From the NCBI GenBank assembly GCA_003342895.1, contig PTFA01000311.1, positions 377,804 to 441,803 of the forward strand: a stretch of DNA of 64,000 bases, read 5' to 3'. This document shows positions 11,179 through 22,100 of this stretch, piece after piece. The position numbers and the translations under genes were made by a program. The notes below the pieces were generated by a model. That model was not told the origin of the DNA. It ran no database searches and saw only the letters and a list, made by a program, of their open reading frames with translations. This stretch comes from Casuarius casuarius (Eukaryota > Chordata > Aves > Casuariiformes > Casuariidae). Each line of letters begins with the position of its first letter. Position 1 is the first letter of the stretch.

Positions 11179-13719
11179 TTGTCCTGTGTCCTGTGTTGTT
11201 GCCTCCCCTCCTTTCCTCTGATATAGATGTAGCTTAGATTACTAACTCGAACTGGATGGCTAGTTCTGAGCCAGCTAACGTTAGAAGAAATGAAACCAGG
11301 CCCAGACAGAGAGTATAGACAATATGATGACACCTGCCAAAACTTGGCATGCAAGAAAGTCCATTGGCTGTCATACTCATTCATTGTACGGGGCTCATTT
11401 TATGTACCTGGGACTTTATTGTGACTCTTGGGCTCTATCTGTGTACAAAATAGATCAAAGCCACACCATTTTAGTAGATACCAAATAAAGCAATCTTCTT
11501 ATTGCTGGATTGCCAGAACCGAAATGTTTCCCCAGTCCTCAGGTTTCCTACTTCAACCTCTACTGCCAGCTGATCCAGACGTCTTATATCTTCTAAGGGA
11601 CAGCCTAGGCAATGTGACAATATCTATCAACATATGCCAGGAACGCACTCAGAGTAACATATATTCTGGGAACTGAACTCCCGTGGGCTGCCATTCCATT
11701 ACTCCCCCAGCACAGAATGTACGAGTTTAATATTGGCCACAGAGATGCTCCTGCACAGAGCATCTGCCAATGAAGCTGTACTATTGTGTGAATAGCGCAC
11801 ACTGAAAAGTGCTTCAGTCTTAGGCAGTGGAGGGTCTGTGAGAATTTCTGTTTTAACTGTTTGTCCCTTCGGTCATGCTGCCAGACTCATGAAACTGTCC
11901 TGAAAAAATAAGGGAATTCTATGACCACTTTGTGAAGCCCTTTGTTTTGCCTAGACATCCAGGATACCATAGTCCAACCTATGGTTCTCCACCCTACTTG
12001 GCACCTCTCTTCACATCTCTATTACTCATACCCTGCCCATGTTTCACAGCAGCCTGCAGCCCAGCGCTTCTCACCATCCTTGGGCTGTGTTTGTAATGCA
12101 GAGTTCTGAGGTCATTTTGAATCAGAGCACAAGTGGCAAGTTCTGCTTTGGCATCTGCCAGAAGTGAGCTCCTGGTGGAGATGCAGAGCATGCTGTTGTC
12201 AGCTTTGAATATGATAGAGTAGTTGGAGGGTGCTCCAGGAACCTTGCTGTCATTTCTCTGTTTTGACGTTTCTATGTCAGCAGGTTGTGCCCAGTGGTTA
12301 CATTAACGATATTTGAGTTAGGAGAACATATTCCAGGTTAATTTTAGGTAATTCATACTGTTTATCCTGAAATTCTTCAATTCCAGTAAATATTGTTACT
12401 TAATGGTTGAATACATGAATAAATATATAATATTATTTACTACATCAAGCAACAATGGACAGAGGCCAGCACGGCATGGTTCAGCGCTTGGCCAAAGCCT
12501 TCACATAGTCTGGTCCACTAGAACACATTGTACTGAGAAAGGAACTATTTGGCCAAAATGCCAGCATTATCTCCAGCTCTTTCTGTAAATGCCACAGGAT
12601 TTGTAACAGGTAGCTGGTTGCCCCAGGGGACCCCCAGAAGGGATATCAGTTTTGACATGTCAGGTGTTCGTACTACCCAAACATTGTATTGTTAAACTCC
12701 TTTAGTATAGCAGCAAAGTGCAGACATATTGAACTCATTAATTATATGCAAATGGTTTGAACAGAAAATAGCCCGTATTAGTATTATTTTTAAGGAAAGA
12801 TGAAGTAACGTAATGCAATTATAAGAGTCTGAAATATAGCTGATTTATTGAGAGACACCATATTTGGCTTCAGTGGTGCAGCTGAAAAAACCTTGGAAAT
12901 AAGAAACACAACTTTGCTTAAAAAATACTTAATGTGAAGTGCAGATCTTGGAAATATTGACACAAATTCTGTTTTCATTCTGACATATGTGAATTAATTA
13001 TCTAAAGGCAGAATCTGGCCCTCTGATTTATTTTTCTTATTTTTTCAGACCAGGGCACAATTCTCAATTATACAGCTAGAAATTTGGTTAAAGTGAGATT
13101 CACCATATTTACCTAAAGCTTATATTGAACCTAATGGAAAGATTTGAAAAGAGTTATTTTGTCCTCTTCATCTTTTTTACTCTTTAGCACTCTAGATTCT
13201 AATTGGGAAAAGGAAGGTGAGGCGCTAAAGTGACCTGAAAGAAAAGCTGTTCCTGTGACACCTCCAGACCGCAAAGGTTTAGACGAAGTTTTTGGAGTAC
13301 TTATGCGAACTCAAACTGTCGTGTGCAGCTTGCCATTCCACAGATTTTTGAAACTGGTAAGAAGTATTATGATTAACTAGTCTTCCTTGGGCATGACAGC
13401 AGCCTTGCTTTTTACCCAATTCTTCCCATGTTAAGCTTATACTTTTAAAATAAGCTTTTGTGTATCTTTTGAAATTAATACTAAGTCCAGCATTTTATCT
13501 TGTCCTTGAGAAAAAAGAAGAGAGACGCAGCTCCACTCACTTCCAAATAGAGAGAAAGCAATTTGATTCGAACATAGCTAATTTCCCATGAGTCAACAAA
13601 ATACTTGATTCAACTTTTTATTTATATATTTAATTCTGCTTCTGAGCATTTTTAATAACAGTAAAAGGCTTCCTGGCCAAAGAGGAGATGGTGTTTTCAT
13701 TTATTTCTTCTCCTCTGAA
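11179..13719. other. Unique noncoding DNA, no gene seen
   Basis: No coding region or recognisable mobile element. A short stretch near 13000-13030 (GCAGAATCTGGCCCTCTGA) recalls the end of an old amniote repeat, too short to annotate. Confidence 0.55.
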
Positions 13720-13790
13720 GTGCAGGGGTTAAGATATCAAATTATATCGTGTAGATCTGGGTTCAGGTCCCTTTTCCCACAGGTTGACTG
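13720..13790 (+). mobile_element. tRNA-derived SINE head (MIR-like), degraded
   Basis: AGTGCAGGGGTTAAGATATC is followed by GATCTGGGTTCAGGTCCC. This matches the order of a tRNA-derived SINE: a GTGGTTA-type stretch, then the RNA polymerase III B box. GGTTCAGGTCC at 13760-13770 agrees with B-box GGTTCGANTCC at 9 of 11 positions. No cloverleaf can be folded convincingly, so this is not a tRNA gene. The downstream body is not recognisable. Confidence 0.45.
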
Positions 13791-14039
13791 GTTGAGGAAT
13801 GTGAGTTTGAAGTAGGGACCTTTGCCTCCCATAAGAGTACCTTCATGCCAAGCTAAAAGGTATTGCCATATTGCCACTTAAAAAGTAATTTGGAGAACAA
13901 CTATGATGTGGGTGCTCAGCTGGAAGGTGTAGTACCTTTGCTGGTCAGTACTTTAATAGATATTTGAAATAGCCCTCTCAGAATGCCCCATGACTGTAGG
14001 GTGGTCTGCTGGGGATGGCGGGTTTAGGACTTACAGTGA
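13791..14039. other. Spacer between two oppositely oriented SINE-like fragments
   Basis: Unrecognised sequence of about 250 bp. It could be the diverged bodies of the two flanking SINE fragments, which face each other. Confidence 0.35.
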
Positions 14040-14095
14040 GTAATTGAATTTGGATCTCTCGTTTCTCAGGAGAGTGTTTTAACCATTAGGAAAAA
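14040..14095 (-). mobile_element. tRNA-derived SINE head, antisense, degraded
   Basis: TTGGATCTCTCGTTTCTCAG followed by GAGTGTTTTAACCATTAGG reads, on the minus strand, like the 'accactagagcac ... tcctgggttc' head of MIR-type SINEs. It is antisense to the similar fragment at 13720-13790. Heavily diverged. Confidence 0.45.
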
Positions 14096-16734
14096 TGGGC
14101 ATATGTCTTCCCACTACCTGTTCACTAAAGAGTTATTTCATTCATTTCATTTTTTTTAAATCAGCTGAAACCCTTAGGCAAATTAGCTATCCAGCTTCAA
14201 TCACAATTTTTTTTTTCTTGCTTAGAACCCTGGAAATAAATTACGGATGTTTTAGATGTATTTTTTTTTATCTTATTTTGCATTCCTACATTGGGAAAAT
14301 GGGTTTCTGGGCAGAATCAAGGAGATGTTCTTTTGGAGCTGATCTTATATAAATTCTCTGAGTTTCCTATGCAGTCTGATGTCAAATAAATACTGAAGAC
14401 AGTTATAAAGTTTTATACTATATTATACTTTATACTATATTGCAGTGCAATCAGAGAGGGAGAGCAGGTATCCTGGGTATTTTCTGAGATGGCTGCTGTG
14501 AACTGAAATCTATGCCGACAGTAGTCTAGCCTGCCCTTTGTAAGCAATCTAGAAATCACCGCTTCCACTATGACATGGGCACATCTTCCTAGCCTGAAAA
14601 GCATCAGGTAATCACAAGATCTGCAAAGTTTTTCACTGATGTCTTTCTAACCTACTAGGTTAATTCCTTTTTAGGGAGTGTTGTGTTTACTACCTACATT
14701 TATTAAACTCTCTATCTGGAACACCTCCGTTTCTCTCTGTTCCCTAACTTTAACTAAGGTACCATGTTAAGAGCCAGCTACTCTGTCCTCTTTCTATGGT
14801 CATTGCAGAGAGGTATCTCAAGAAATTGATTTGGCTCATTTAAGAGTGATAACAGAGGATGGCTTCTAGCTTAGGTGCCATAGTTCACTGTCTAAAACTA
14901 AGTAGGCTGGCTATGAGGTTCCTTGTGTTGCTTTGAAAACACAGCACTGATGCAGTCTCTCAGAAAAATTCTGTTTAGATGCCTCTTACACAAAAAAAAT
15001 GCAGTCCAAGTGCTAAGAACTAACGCCTATCATTCTGTTGAAGGATATAAGTGGGGAAGACTGTGGGATGTAGAGACAGCAGCTTTTAAAATGTTGTCAG
15101 CCCTCTTGTAAAAATCTGCAGCTGCTTGTTGGACCTGTAGTCCCCTTTTATTTTGCCCACTAATCATTTTTCATCTCTTTTCCCATTCACTTCATTTTTT
15201 GCCACTTGGTTAAAATATGAATCTTTAAGCAGCGCTGATTTATGAACCACAACATCTGTGAGCAGAACTGTCCCCTTCTTACTAGCTATTTTTCCACAAT
15301 ACAGTATGAAATCCTGAAATCCTAATACTTGGGAAAGGTAGAAGAGAAGAGAAAAAGAAAGTGTGTGTGGATAATAGACCCAGAAATCAGAACCATGCCA
15401 TGTAAAATTGTTACAGCTGTTTCTGTTTTTATTGACTATTTCTTTTGGATTCATTTCTCTGACAACTGCTGCTCATGTGAGCAGGAAGGCATGCAGCATG
15501 ACATTGCTCTGGGCTTTGGGGTCCTAAGGCCAGCAGTGGATGGAGATTGGAGAGAAAGGAAGAGGGTGTGGTGGTGAGGACGTTTATGTGGGACACATCA
15601 AAGCACATCCTTGTAATATGTTACAGTAACCCAGGAAATTCAGTGCAGATGCATTCAGTAACCTCGTAGCAAGCCAGGGTTGGCAATACTTTTACAGCAG
15701 CAGCTGTCGCAATACTTAATTTCTGGAATTTAAGTGAGCCAGTTCTCCACTCTCTCTCGTACAAATCCATTCTCTTTCTTTCAGTTTTCTCTCCATAAAT
15801 TCTACAGAACAGTCTTGCTATGCAGTATTTCATGCAAAAAAAAGTAACTATGCCATAAATGAGTTAAGCTGTGCCTCCTATAACTGGGCAGGAATAAGGA
15901 AAGTGATTGTTATGGCCTTTGGTTGGATATGACATTAAAGAGACTGCTAGAACATGGAAATAATTAATTATGTAATTCTGTACATGGAGGGAAATAGCAA
16001 GAGAGAGAGTTCCATGTGAGTAGATATTCATGCTTGTTTTTGATGATATTAAATATCGGCCCCTGTTGCTAGAAACATTAGATGGGAGCTGAAAGTTAAG
16101 AAATGCAATTTTGTATGCTCAACTTACTTCACTGACCAAGGAGAGAAAAATCTAGAAAGAAATCTGAAAAGCACAGTTGGCTTTTCTTCTGCTCTCTCTT
16201 CATGCTTTGGAGTTGCTGCATGATAATAGGGGCAGATCTTGATATTTGTTGTTCCTTATGCAAAATAAGCATACACATGTTTATATAAATGGTTTGGAAT
16301 ATACAGACAATCTTCATATATTTTGTTCAGCTACTATGGTTTTATAACCTATGGATGTATGTATCAGTGACACAGGTCAACAATAAGGCTGTCTTTTTTT
16401 TAAATAAGAATGTTACCTTTTTATTTTGCTAACCAATGTAAAGGAAAAAAAATCTATAAATGAAGATAAAATTCAGAAATACATTTTGTGACACATATTC
16501 ATTTGAGATGAAAATTTTAAACAAAAACTAAATACAATGTATCCTAGATAAACACATTATATATTATTAAACATTACTTCTTGTTCAGCAATTTGTACTG
16601 GAACTCCTGCTCCCATCTGTCCCTGGTTTTCATCTATATGTGGAGCCTCAGTGTGTCCCTGATATTTGTCAATGTGTCAAAATTTTGGCACAAGAAGGAG
16701 GAAAATAGGCCCAAAACTGGAATATTCAGTCAGG
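14096..16734. other. Unique noncoding DNA, no gene seen
   Basis: Short T- and A-runs only (for example 14206-14216 and 14991-14999). Open frames are below 100 codons and unrecognised. Confidence 0.55.
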
Positions 16735-16790
16735 ACACACTGAAATCATGTGGATTGGATTCAAATCCCAGAGCCAGTCATACCTCTTCA
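16735..16790 (+). mobile_element. Possible tRNA-SINE fragment
   Basis: GGATTGGATTCAAATCCCAG contains GATTCAAATCC (about 16759-16769), a 9-of-11 match to the polymerase III B box. It is followed by AGAGCCAGTCATACC, in the place where MIR-type SINEs read 'ctctgccactt'. No A box can be recognised. Weak. Confidence 0.28.
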
Positions 16791-18261
16791 GCTTTCGATT
16801 AAAAGTTAAACTCAAAACTGAAGGGCACATAGCTCCAAGGTTCATTTCAGCTTTAGCTAAAATCAAGACTAGAACTGTAGACCTACTTTGACAAGAATCC
16901 ATACTTGATCTGCATGTGAAGGACTGACATGAGTCACCATTAAGAAAAGCAGCATCTAATTACAAAGATCAGGTAAGTCACTCACACTGTTATGGCACCA
17001 GTTCAGGATGGTATGAAAATATATGTTTTTGATGTACAAATCAGGCCTGTTTTGCTTAAACTAGACATTGACTTTCCAAACTGGGGTCTATGTGCATAAT
17101 GCTAACTTTTCCTGGGCCATGTCTGCTTGCATGTACAGATTATGTTTCTACCCAGCAAAATACCCCTTAATATGTAGTTATGTAGTTTTTAATTTGTGTC
17201 TGTTTACCTGTGGCTTTTACTTGTGACTTTTACTTCTGGAGGGTTTGTAACTAATGAGTCACTATGAACAGCTGGTGCTTCATGAGCAACAGAGATGCAA
17301 GGTGAGATGCTTGTAACTCCCTGTAATTTTTGTTGATGCCCGGAGCAAACCTTTTATGAAAGGCAGGAATTCTTTTAAAAACAGGGAACTGAACTATAGG
17401 ACAATTGCACAAACCCTCCACCTTGCTTGACTCTTTGCAAGGATAATTTTTTGCAAGGATATTTTTTGTTTTGGTGTTGCTTAGTTGTTGTATTTAAACA
17501 AGGAAAACTAAGATGTAAAAAGGAAAATTGATGTACCTTTGTGATTGTGTATTTCCAGGCCACTGCCTTATCTATCGGATGTTCTCCATGAAGGTGACTG
17601 AAAGAAGTACGTTGAGCATAATGGTAGCAAATTTCTTTTTTATAAGATCTCTAGAAATTCTTTGCTCTGGATAAATCAGAGATATAAGGAAAATAGGCAT
17701 TTTTGCAGAATTCTGGGATGTTTGTTTTAGGTCTCAGGGAAATGTTTGAATGAACAAGTGAAAAGATTGAATAAACAAATCAAATTCCCCCCAGACACAA
17801 ACTAACTGCATCTTCTGAAGTTCAAAGCTGCTTGACAAACATTGAGGTAGCTTTCAAGTTACCTTTATATAAACCAAATTTGATTGTCCATTCCTAGCAA
17901 TTCATAGGAAATGACTGCAGCTCTGGCAATCCTTACACTGATTAGATAAAAATATCTAAGTCGAGGGTATATGATAAATGAGAATATATGAGACTCCTCT
18001 CCCTTTCTTATTCTTTCACAGGCTTATTGGGACAGACTGCTTTCCCAAAATCTCTGCAAATCCAAAGTCCAGACTGCTACCCTCACCTCCAAGCATTAAT
18101 GTTGTTTTCTGCTGATAAACAAAAATCTTTCTCTGGATTCTCTTCTTGTCTGGTTTCTGAATAAGACAAATGTCTAAAAGTAAAGAGCTTGAAAAATCTT
18201 GTTTTGGTTTTTGGTTGAAAAAGTTTTCAAGGAAGCATTTGGTCACTCAGTGGCAAAAGGA
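16791..18261. other. Unique noncoding DNA, no gene seen
   Basis: Contains a small duplicated TTGCAAGGAT motif 16 bp apart (17435 and 17451). Nothing else recognised. Confidence 0.55.
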
Positions 18262-18267
18262 GCTAGG
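18262..18267 (+). repeat. Left target-site duplication of the solo LTR
   Basis: GCTAGG here is repeated exactly at 18658-18663 on the other side of the LTR. A 6-bp duplication is the usual footprint of class II (ERVK/alpha-beta type) retroviral integration. Confidence 0.85.
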
Positions 18268-18340
18268 TGCGGGAGATTAACGGACAGCACGCCAATCAAT
18301 ATGATTAAATGCTGACACTTCTTTAAGCCCGAATAGCATC

Positions 18341-18347
18341 TTTTATA
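18341..18347 (-). promoter_or_regulatory. TATA box of the solo LTR
   Basis: TATAAAA on the minus strand, within GCATATAAAAGATGC. It lies 36 bp downstream of the nearer CCAAT box in the sense direction. Initiation would be expected about 25-30 bp further, near 18312-18317. Confidence 0.65.
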
Positions 18348-18382
18348 TGCTTAACCGTGATCCCGTGAATCAAACTATACAG

Positions 18383-18389
18383 TGATTGG
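18383..18389 (-). promoter_or_regulatory. Proximal CCAAT box of the solo LTR
   Basis: CCAATCA on the minus strand, upstream of the TATA box at a normal spacing for a retroviral U3 promoter. Confidence 0.55.
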
Positions 18390-18424
18390 TACATGTTCAT
18401 TTAGCACGCACATCTGNACAGTAT

Positions 18425-18431
18425 GTGATTG
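18425..18431 (-). promoter_or_regulatory. Distal CCAAT box of the solo LTR
   Basis: A second CCAATCA on the minus strand, 42 bp (about four helical turns) from the proximal copy. The flanking sequence is similar (CCAATCACATACTGT versus CCAATCACTGTATAG). Confidence 0.55.
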
Positions 18432-18657
18432 GATAGCATGTACTGTCCATGAGGAGGCAAAGAAACTCCCCTAAGCCCGTAAGTTTCTCACTCAGCATCT
18501 GGGAGTTGTTTTTCTCGTTCCAAGGACAGCTTCTCACCACATTGCATGCCCTCTAGTAACCTTACCGGTAGGCCGCAAACCCTACTTTCACACTCTTGCT
18601 ATTAGCATTAGGGCTGGATTGCTCACATGTCCGTTTTCTTCCAGATAATCCTCCACA

Positions 18658-18663
18658 GCTAGG
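18658..18663 (+). repeat. Right target-site duplication of the solo LTR
   Basis: GCTAGG, identical to 18262-18267. Confidence 0.85.
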
Positions 18664-19108
18664 GCTCCTTTTGTTCCTAGGGGGTTATATCATACTCTCC
18701 ACCCTCTCATTTTTCATTTTCTGACTTTTCATTTCTCCCTGCCTAGAACAGATCTTGAAAATAATTTCTGTTGTGTTTACAAATTCTGGAATTTTAATCA
18801 TCCAGCCAAAGATTTTTATTTTTTGACTGATTTTATTGTATTTCCTCTCAGATTGTTAAGACTTAGCTTTTGGTCTTGCCAAAAGCTTGCCTTCTGTTTT
18901 GTTCCTAAGTTCTTTATGTTTCTAACTTGCAATGAACTACATACCGTGTCTGCCTAGGCTCAGCTGAGTCATTTGGAATTTTACTGTTCGGCTCTTTGGT
19001 GTTGATTAGTATGTGTCAATCTTATTCCATTAGTGTGACTTACACAATTAACTAAACCAACCTTGTGTTTAGTAAACCAGAAGTGAGGTAGATGGTTATT
19101 ATAAAGCG
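18664..19108. other. Unique noncoding DNA, T-rich
   Basis: No gene or repeat recognised. Confidence 0.5.
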
Positions 19109-19146
19109 AATGAGCATCTTTGAGAGATGCTCATTTTAATTAAAAT
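19109..19146. repeat. Perfect hairpin followed by 14-bp palindrome
   Basis: AATGAGCATCT (19109-19119), a 5-base loop, then AGATGCTCATT (19125-19135): a perfect 11-bp stem. Overlapping its 3' arm is the perfect palindrome ATTTTAATTAAAAT (19133-19146), which contains a TAATTA homeodomain-type core. Function unknown; the stem is too short for a typical microRNA precursor. Confidence 0.8.
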
Positions 19147-22100
19147 AAATTTCACATGCTCAAATACCTTGGAAAATCTGAAACATAAGTCTCAGCTTCC
19201 ACCTTTTGGTGATTTTCCTCTCAGATCATGTATTCCAGGTCAAAAAAAGACCTGTTGGGAAAGAGAATAGTCTTAACTCTGCTCTTTTCTGGGTCAGATA
19301 GAGATCTAAGAGAAATTAGATCACTTTATGGGGGCATAACAACAGCCGTTGTGGAGAGGGAGCAATGACAGGACCTAGTAAGTTTATACCAGGAATTGTG
19401 GGAAGAGCCAAGTGGAAGACATCAGATAGACAGGTTGTGTTGGACCTGGAAAATACTGAAGCAGGGTATTTTGGGGCTGAAGCTAGTCATTATACTGACT
19501 TTTATTGAAAAGATAGGGATGCCCGTTAGTGAAGAACATTGACAATTCCTGTCATCAAGGGGGAAAGTCAGGGACTACTGCAAGCACTGACTCTGCACAT
19601 GGCAGGCTAGTTTCTCTGACCACTATAAACTGGTGTCTCTGGTGAGCAAACTTCTCTGTCACATCCATTCAGTCATTTCTTCATTAAATCAAACAAAGCA
19701 CTGAATATGGGGCCAGAATATTGCTCAGCGCCTAATATTTAAGTGTTCCTGATTTGCCCTGGCACATGAATACCTGGACAGAAATGCTGCAGTTTTTCAA
19801 AGTCCATTCTCAGCTGTACATTCTTTTCCACAAGAAAGGGGGAAAACTGGGGACCCGTTCACAGATTGTCATGCATTTTCACAAACCTGGAAGCTGTCAC
19901 TTTCTTGCTGCTTATTATTTTGAACAGTGTTGCCCACAGGAATGTGCTCTCTCAGGTGTAAAAGTCAGAATGTCTGTATTTGGGGTCTGCTTCACCAGTA
20001 ACTCTAGCTACCTTGTACCTCACTAGCACTGCAGAGTCACTACAGTTGAGGCTAAGCTGGACACAGTTAACCATAAATCTGACCTTGAGCAGATTTTTGC
20101 CTCGCTTTATTAAAACATCATTGCCAGGAAAATTATCTAGCAACTATTGAATGATCTCTGTTTCTAAGCTAAAAAAGAAAAAATCTTTATTTGGTTTCTC
20201 TTTGTTTACAGTTCGAACATTCTAACTAATGATATGGCTGTGGGTGAGTCTTGTAGGGATAACATTTGAAAGTCAGCTTGGGATTAGCTGAGGGATAAAC
20301 ATACATGTTTTGATGGAAGAGACATTCTGATAAAACTAGAGGATCACTGCACATTAGGTATAAACTGCAAATGGAAGCAGAGAGCATTGTGACCAGTGCT
20401 AATCAGTCAAGAAAACAGTGGTTTGGGATGAAAAAAAACTAACCAGAGTTAAGAATAATAAGGTAAAAGCGTAATTTAATTAGAACAGTGTACTAATATT
20501 TGGGAAGTGAAAGAGATCAGTTCTTTCAAGGTCCTATTGCCTCTCTAAGCTTGTGTTTCTACTCTATAGCAGTTTATTTATTTTTTTATCCCCTTCTAAG
20601 TGCAAGTCTCCTTTTGAAAATTGTTGCAGCTTTTACTGCTGCCTTTTATAGTGTGTTCCACAAATTAACCCTTTCTAAACACATCCTTTCTCAGCCAGTC
20701 TCAAAGAACAAAAAAAGCGCAAAGCCATAGTGGAATGCTTCTAACAAGAAAGACCTAAAACCTCTCCAATTAATTAGGAAAAAGAAGTCGTCTGACACTT
20801 GACTTATTAAAGTAAGGGGTGGGGAGAGGGAAGGGAATCATGATTTATGTCCCCTTTTTTAAAATTTATTAGTATACTTATAAATTCTAGAATTGAATTA
20901 ATTCCTGGCACTCTCCACACTCATGTATTCAACAATATCACAGCCAGACAATGGTATGGGGATAAAATAATCCAGATGTCTTCAATTCACACAGAAAGGA
21001 ACAAATATTCCCCTTCATATTTGCAACTAACTATATATAACTAAGATTAATTTTCTCTAGAAAGAAAATCTACATGATTTTTAGTAAAAGCTTTTAGAAA
21101 AATCTGAAGACGATGAGATGAACCTTAGCAATATCTGTAGATATGCCAGGTGTATAAACATACATTTTTTTCAGTATACATTTTTGTGTCACTTTCAGGT
21201 ATGAAGGCTGTTAAAAAAGCATACAGACAAGAGCCATAAAAGATCAGCATCTTCTTCCCTTTGTATTTATCTCCCAGGCATTTCTCCAGAATTCTTGCTA
21301 ACAAAATGATTCTGTGATTTATTGATGGACCTACTGTAACACTCGCTTAGGTCAGCCAGCCCATTTCTTTCTTCTAATGTTCTCCATTAGCATTACTATC
21401 CAAACAGACAAAGCTGAGTGTTGAACTTTGTTGAAGCTTTATTTGTTCATTTTAAGTGAATATTTTTCTTTTTTGGAGGCCTCAGAATCAGTATTTGGTC
21501 TTCTCTGGTTGCTTACAGAGAGGCAAGAGGGTCAGAGAGCCCCTCTCAGCCTGCAGTGGCCTTGTATGCATGGGGATGCTAAAGAATGCATTGCAGAGGT
21601 GCTTCATTTGACTCCATATAGTGAGCCCATTTCTTGAATACAGGCTGGAGCGGGGATTGAGAGGAGCCACGCTGTGTATTGTGTGTAACAGATGTGTTGC
21701 TGGTGTGTTGCTCTTAGAAGCATTCTAAGCCCAAATCTACTGATGTCCTTTCTGTTGTGAGGTAACTATGAACACTGCTTTTCTAAAGAGCAGAACAATT
21801 CTGTGAATCTACCTTATCTTAAATGAGCAACATGTGAGGTTGAGTATTTTAACTTATTTAGCATATATGACACAGCATATCAACTAGCCAGTATATAAAT
21901 ATGTTGTGCATTGTTGTTTCTGTGCACAGCACGCTCTGTCCATGAGACGCCTGGATCAACAGTTCCATATTGATCTGTGTGTCGTGCTATATGGACTGGT
22001 GTAATCTTGTGGGTTTTGCTGATTTATTATATCTGCCTGAAGCAGCTCTCATAAGCACTTTTTCTGTGTTTGTGTGTATGAGTGAGGGAGGTGTAGGAGG

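Larger units (their letters stand above)
18268..18657 (-). mobile_element. Solo LTR of an endogenous retrovirus (ERVK-like)
   Basis: Read on the minus strand, this 390-bp unit starts TGTGGAGG (at 18657) and ends TCTCCCGCA (at 18268). That gives the canonical TG...CA ends with a 5-base terminal inverted repeat, TGTGG/CCGCA (4 of 5). It is bounded by perfect 6-bp duplications, GCTAGG. The U3 part carries two CCAATCA boxes and a TATAAAA box about 310 bp in, leaving roughly 50 bp for R plus U5. No AATAAA is present; TATAAA may serve as a variant poly(A) signal. It holds 12 CpGs, far more than flanking DNA, which suggests a fairly recent insertion. No gag, pol or env lies nearby, so this is a solo LTR from LTR-LTR recombination. 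Class from TSD length is established knowledge; the family name is unknown. One base (18417) is N. Confidence 0.82.

Noticed and set aside
18268..18657. Full provirus around the LTR
   Set aside because: The duplications directly flank a single LTR; no second LTR or gag/pol/env sequence is present nearby.
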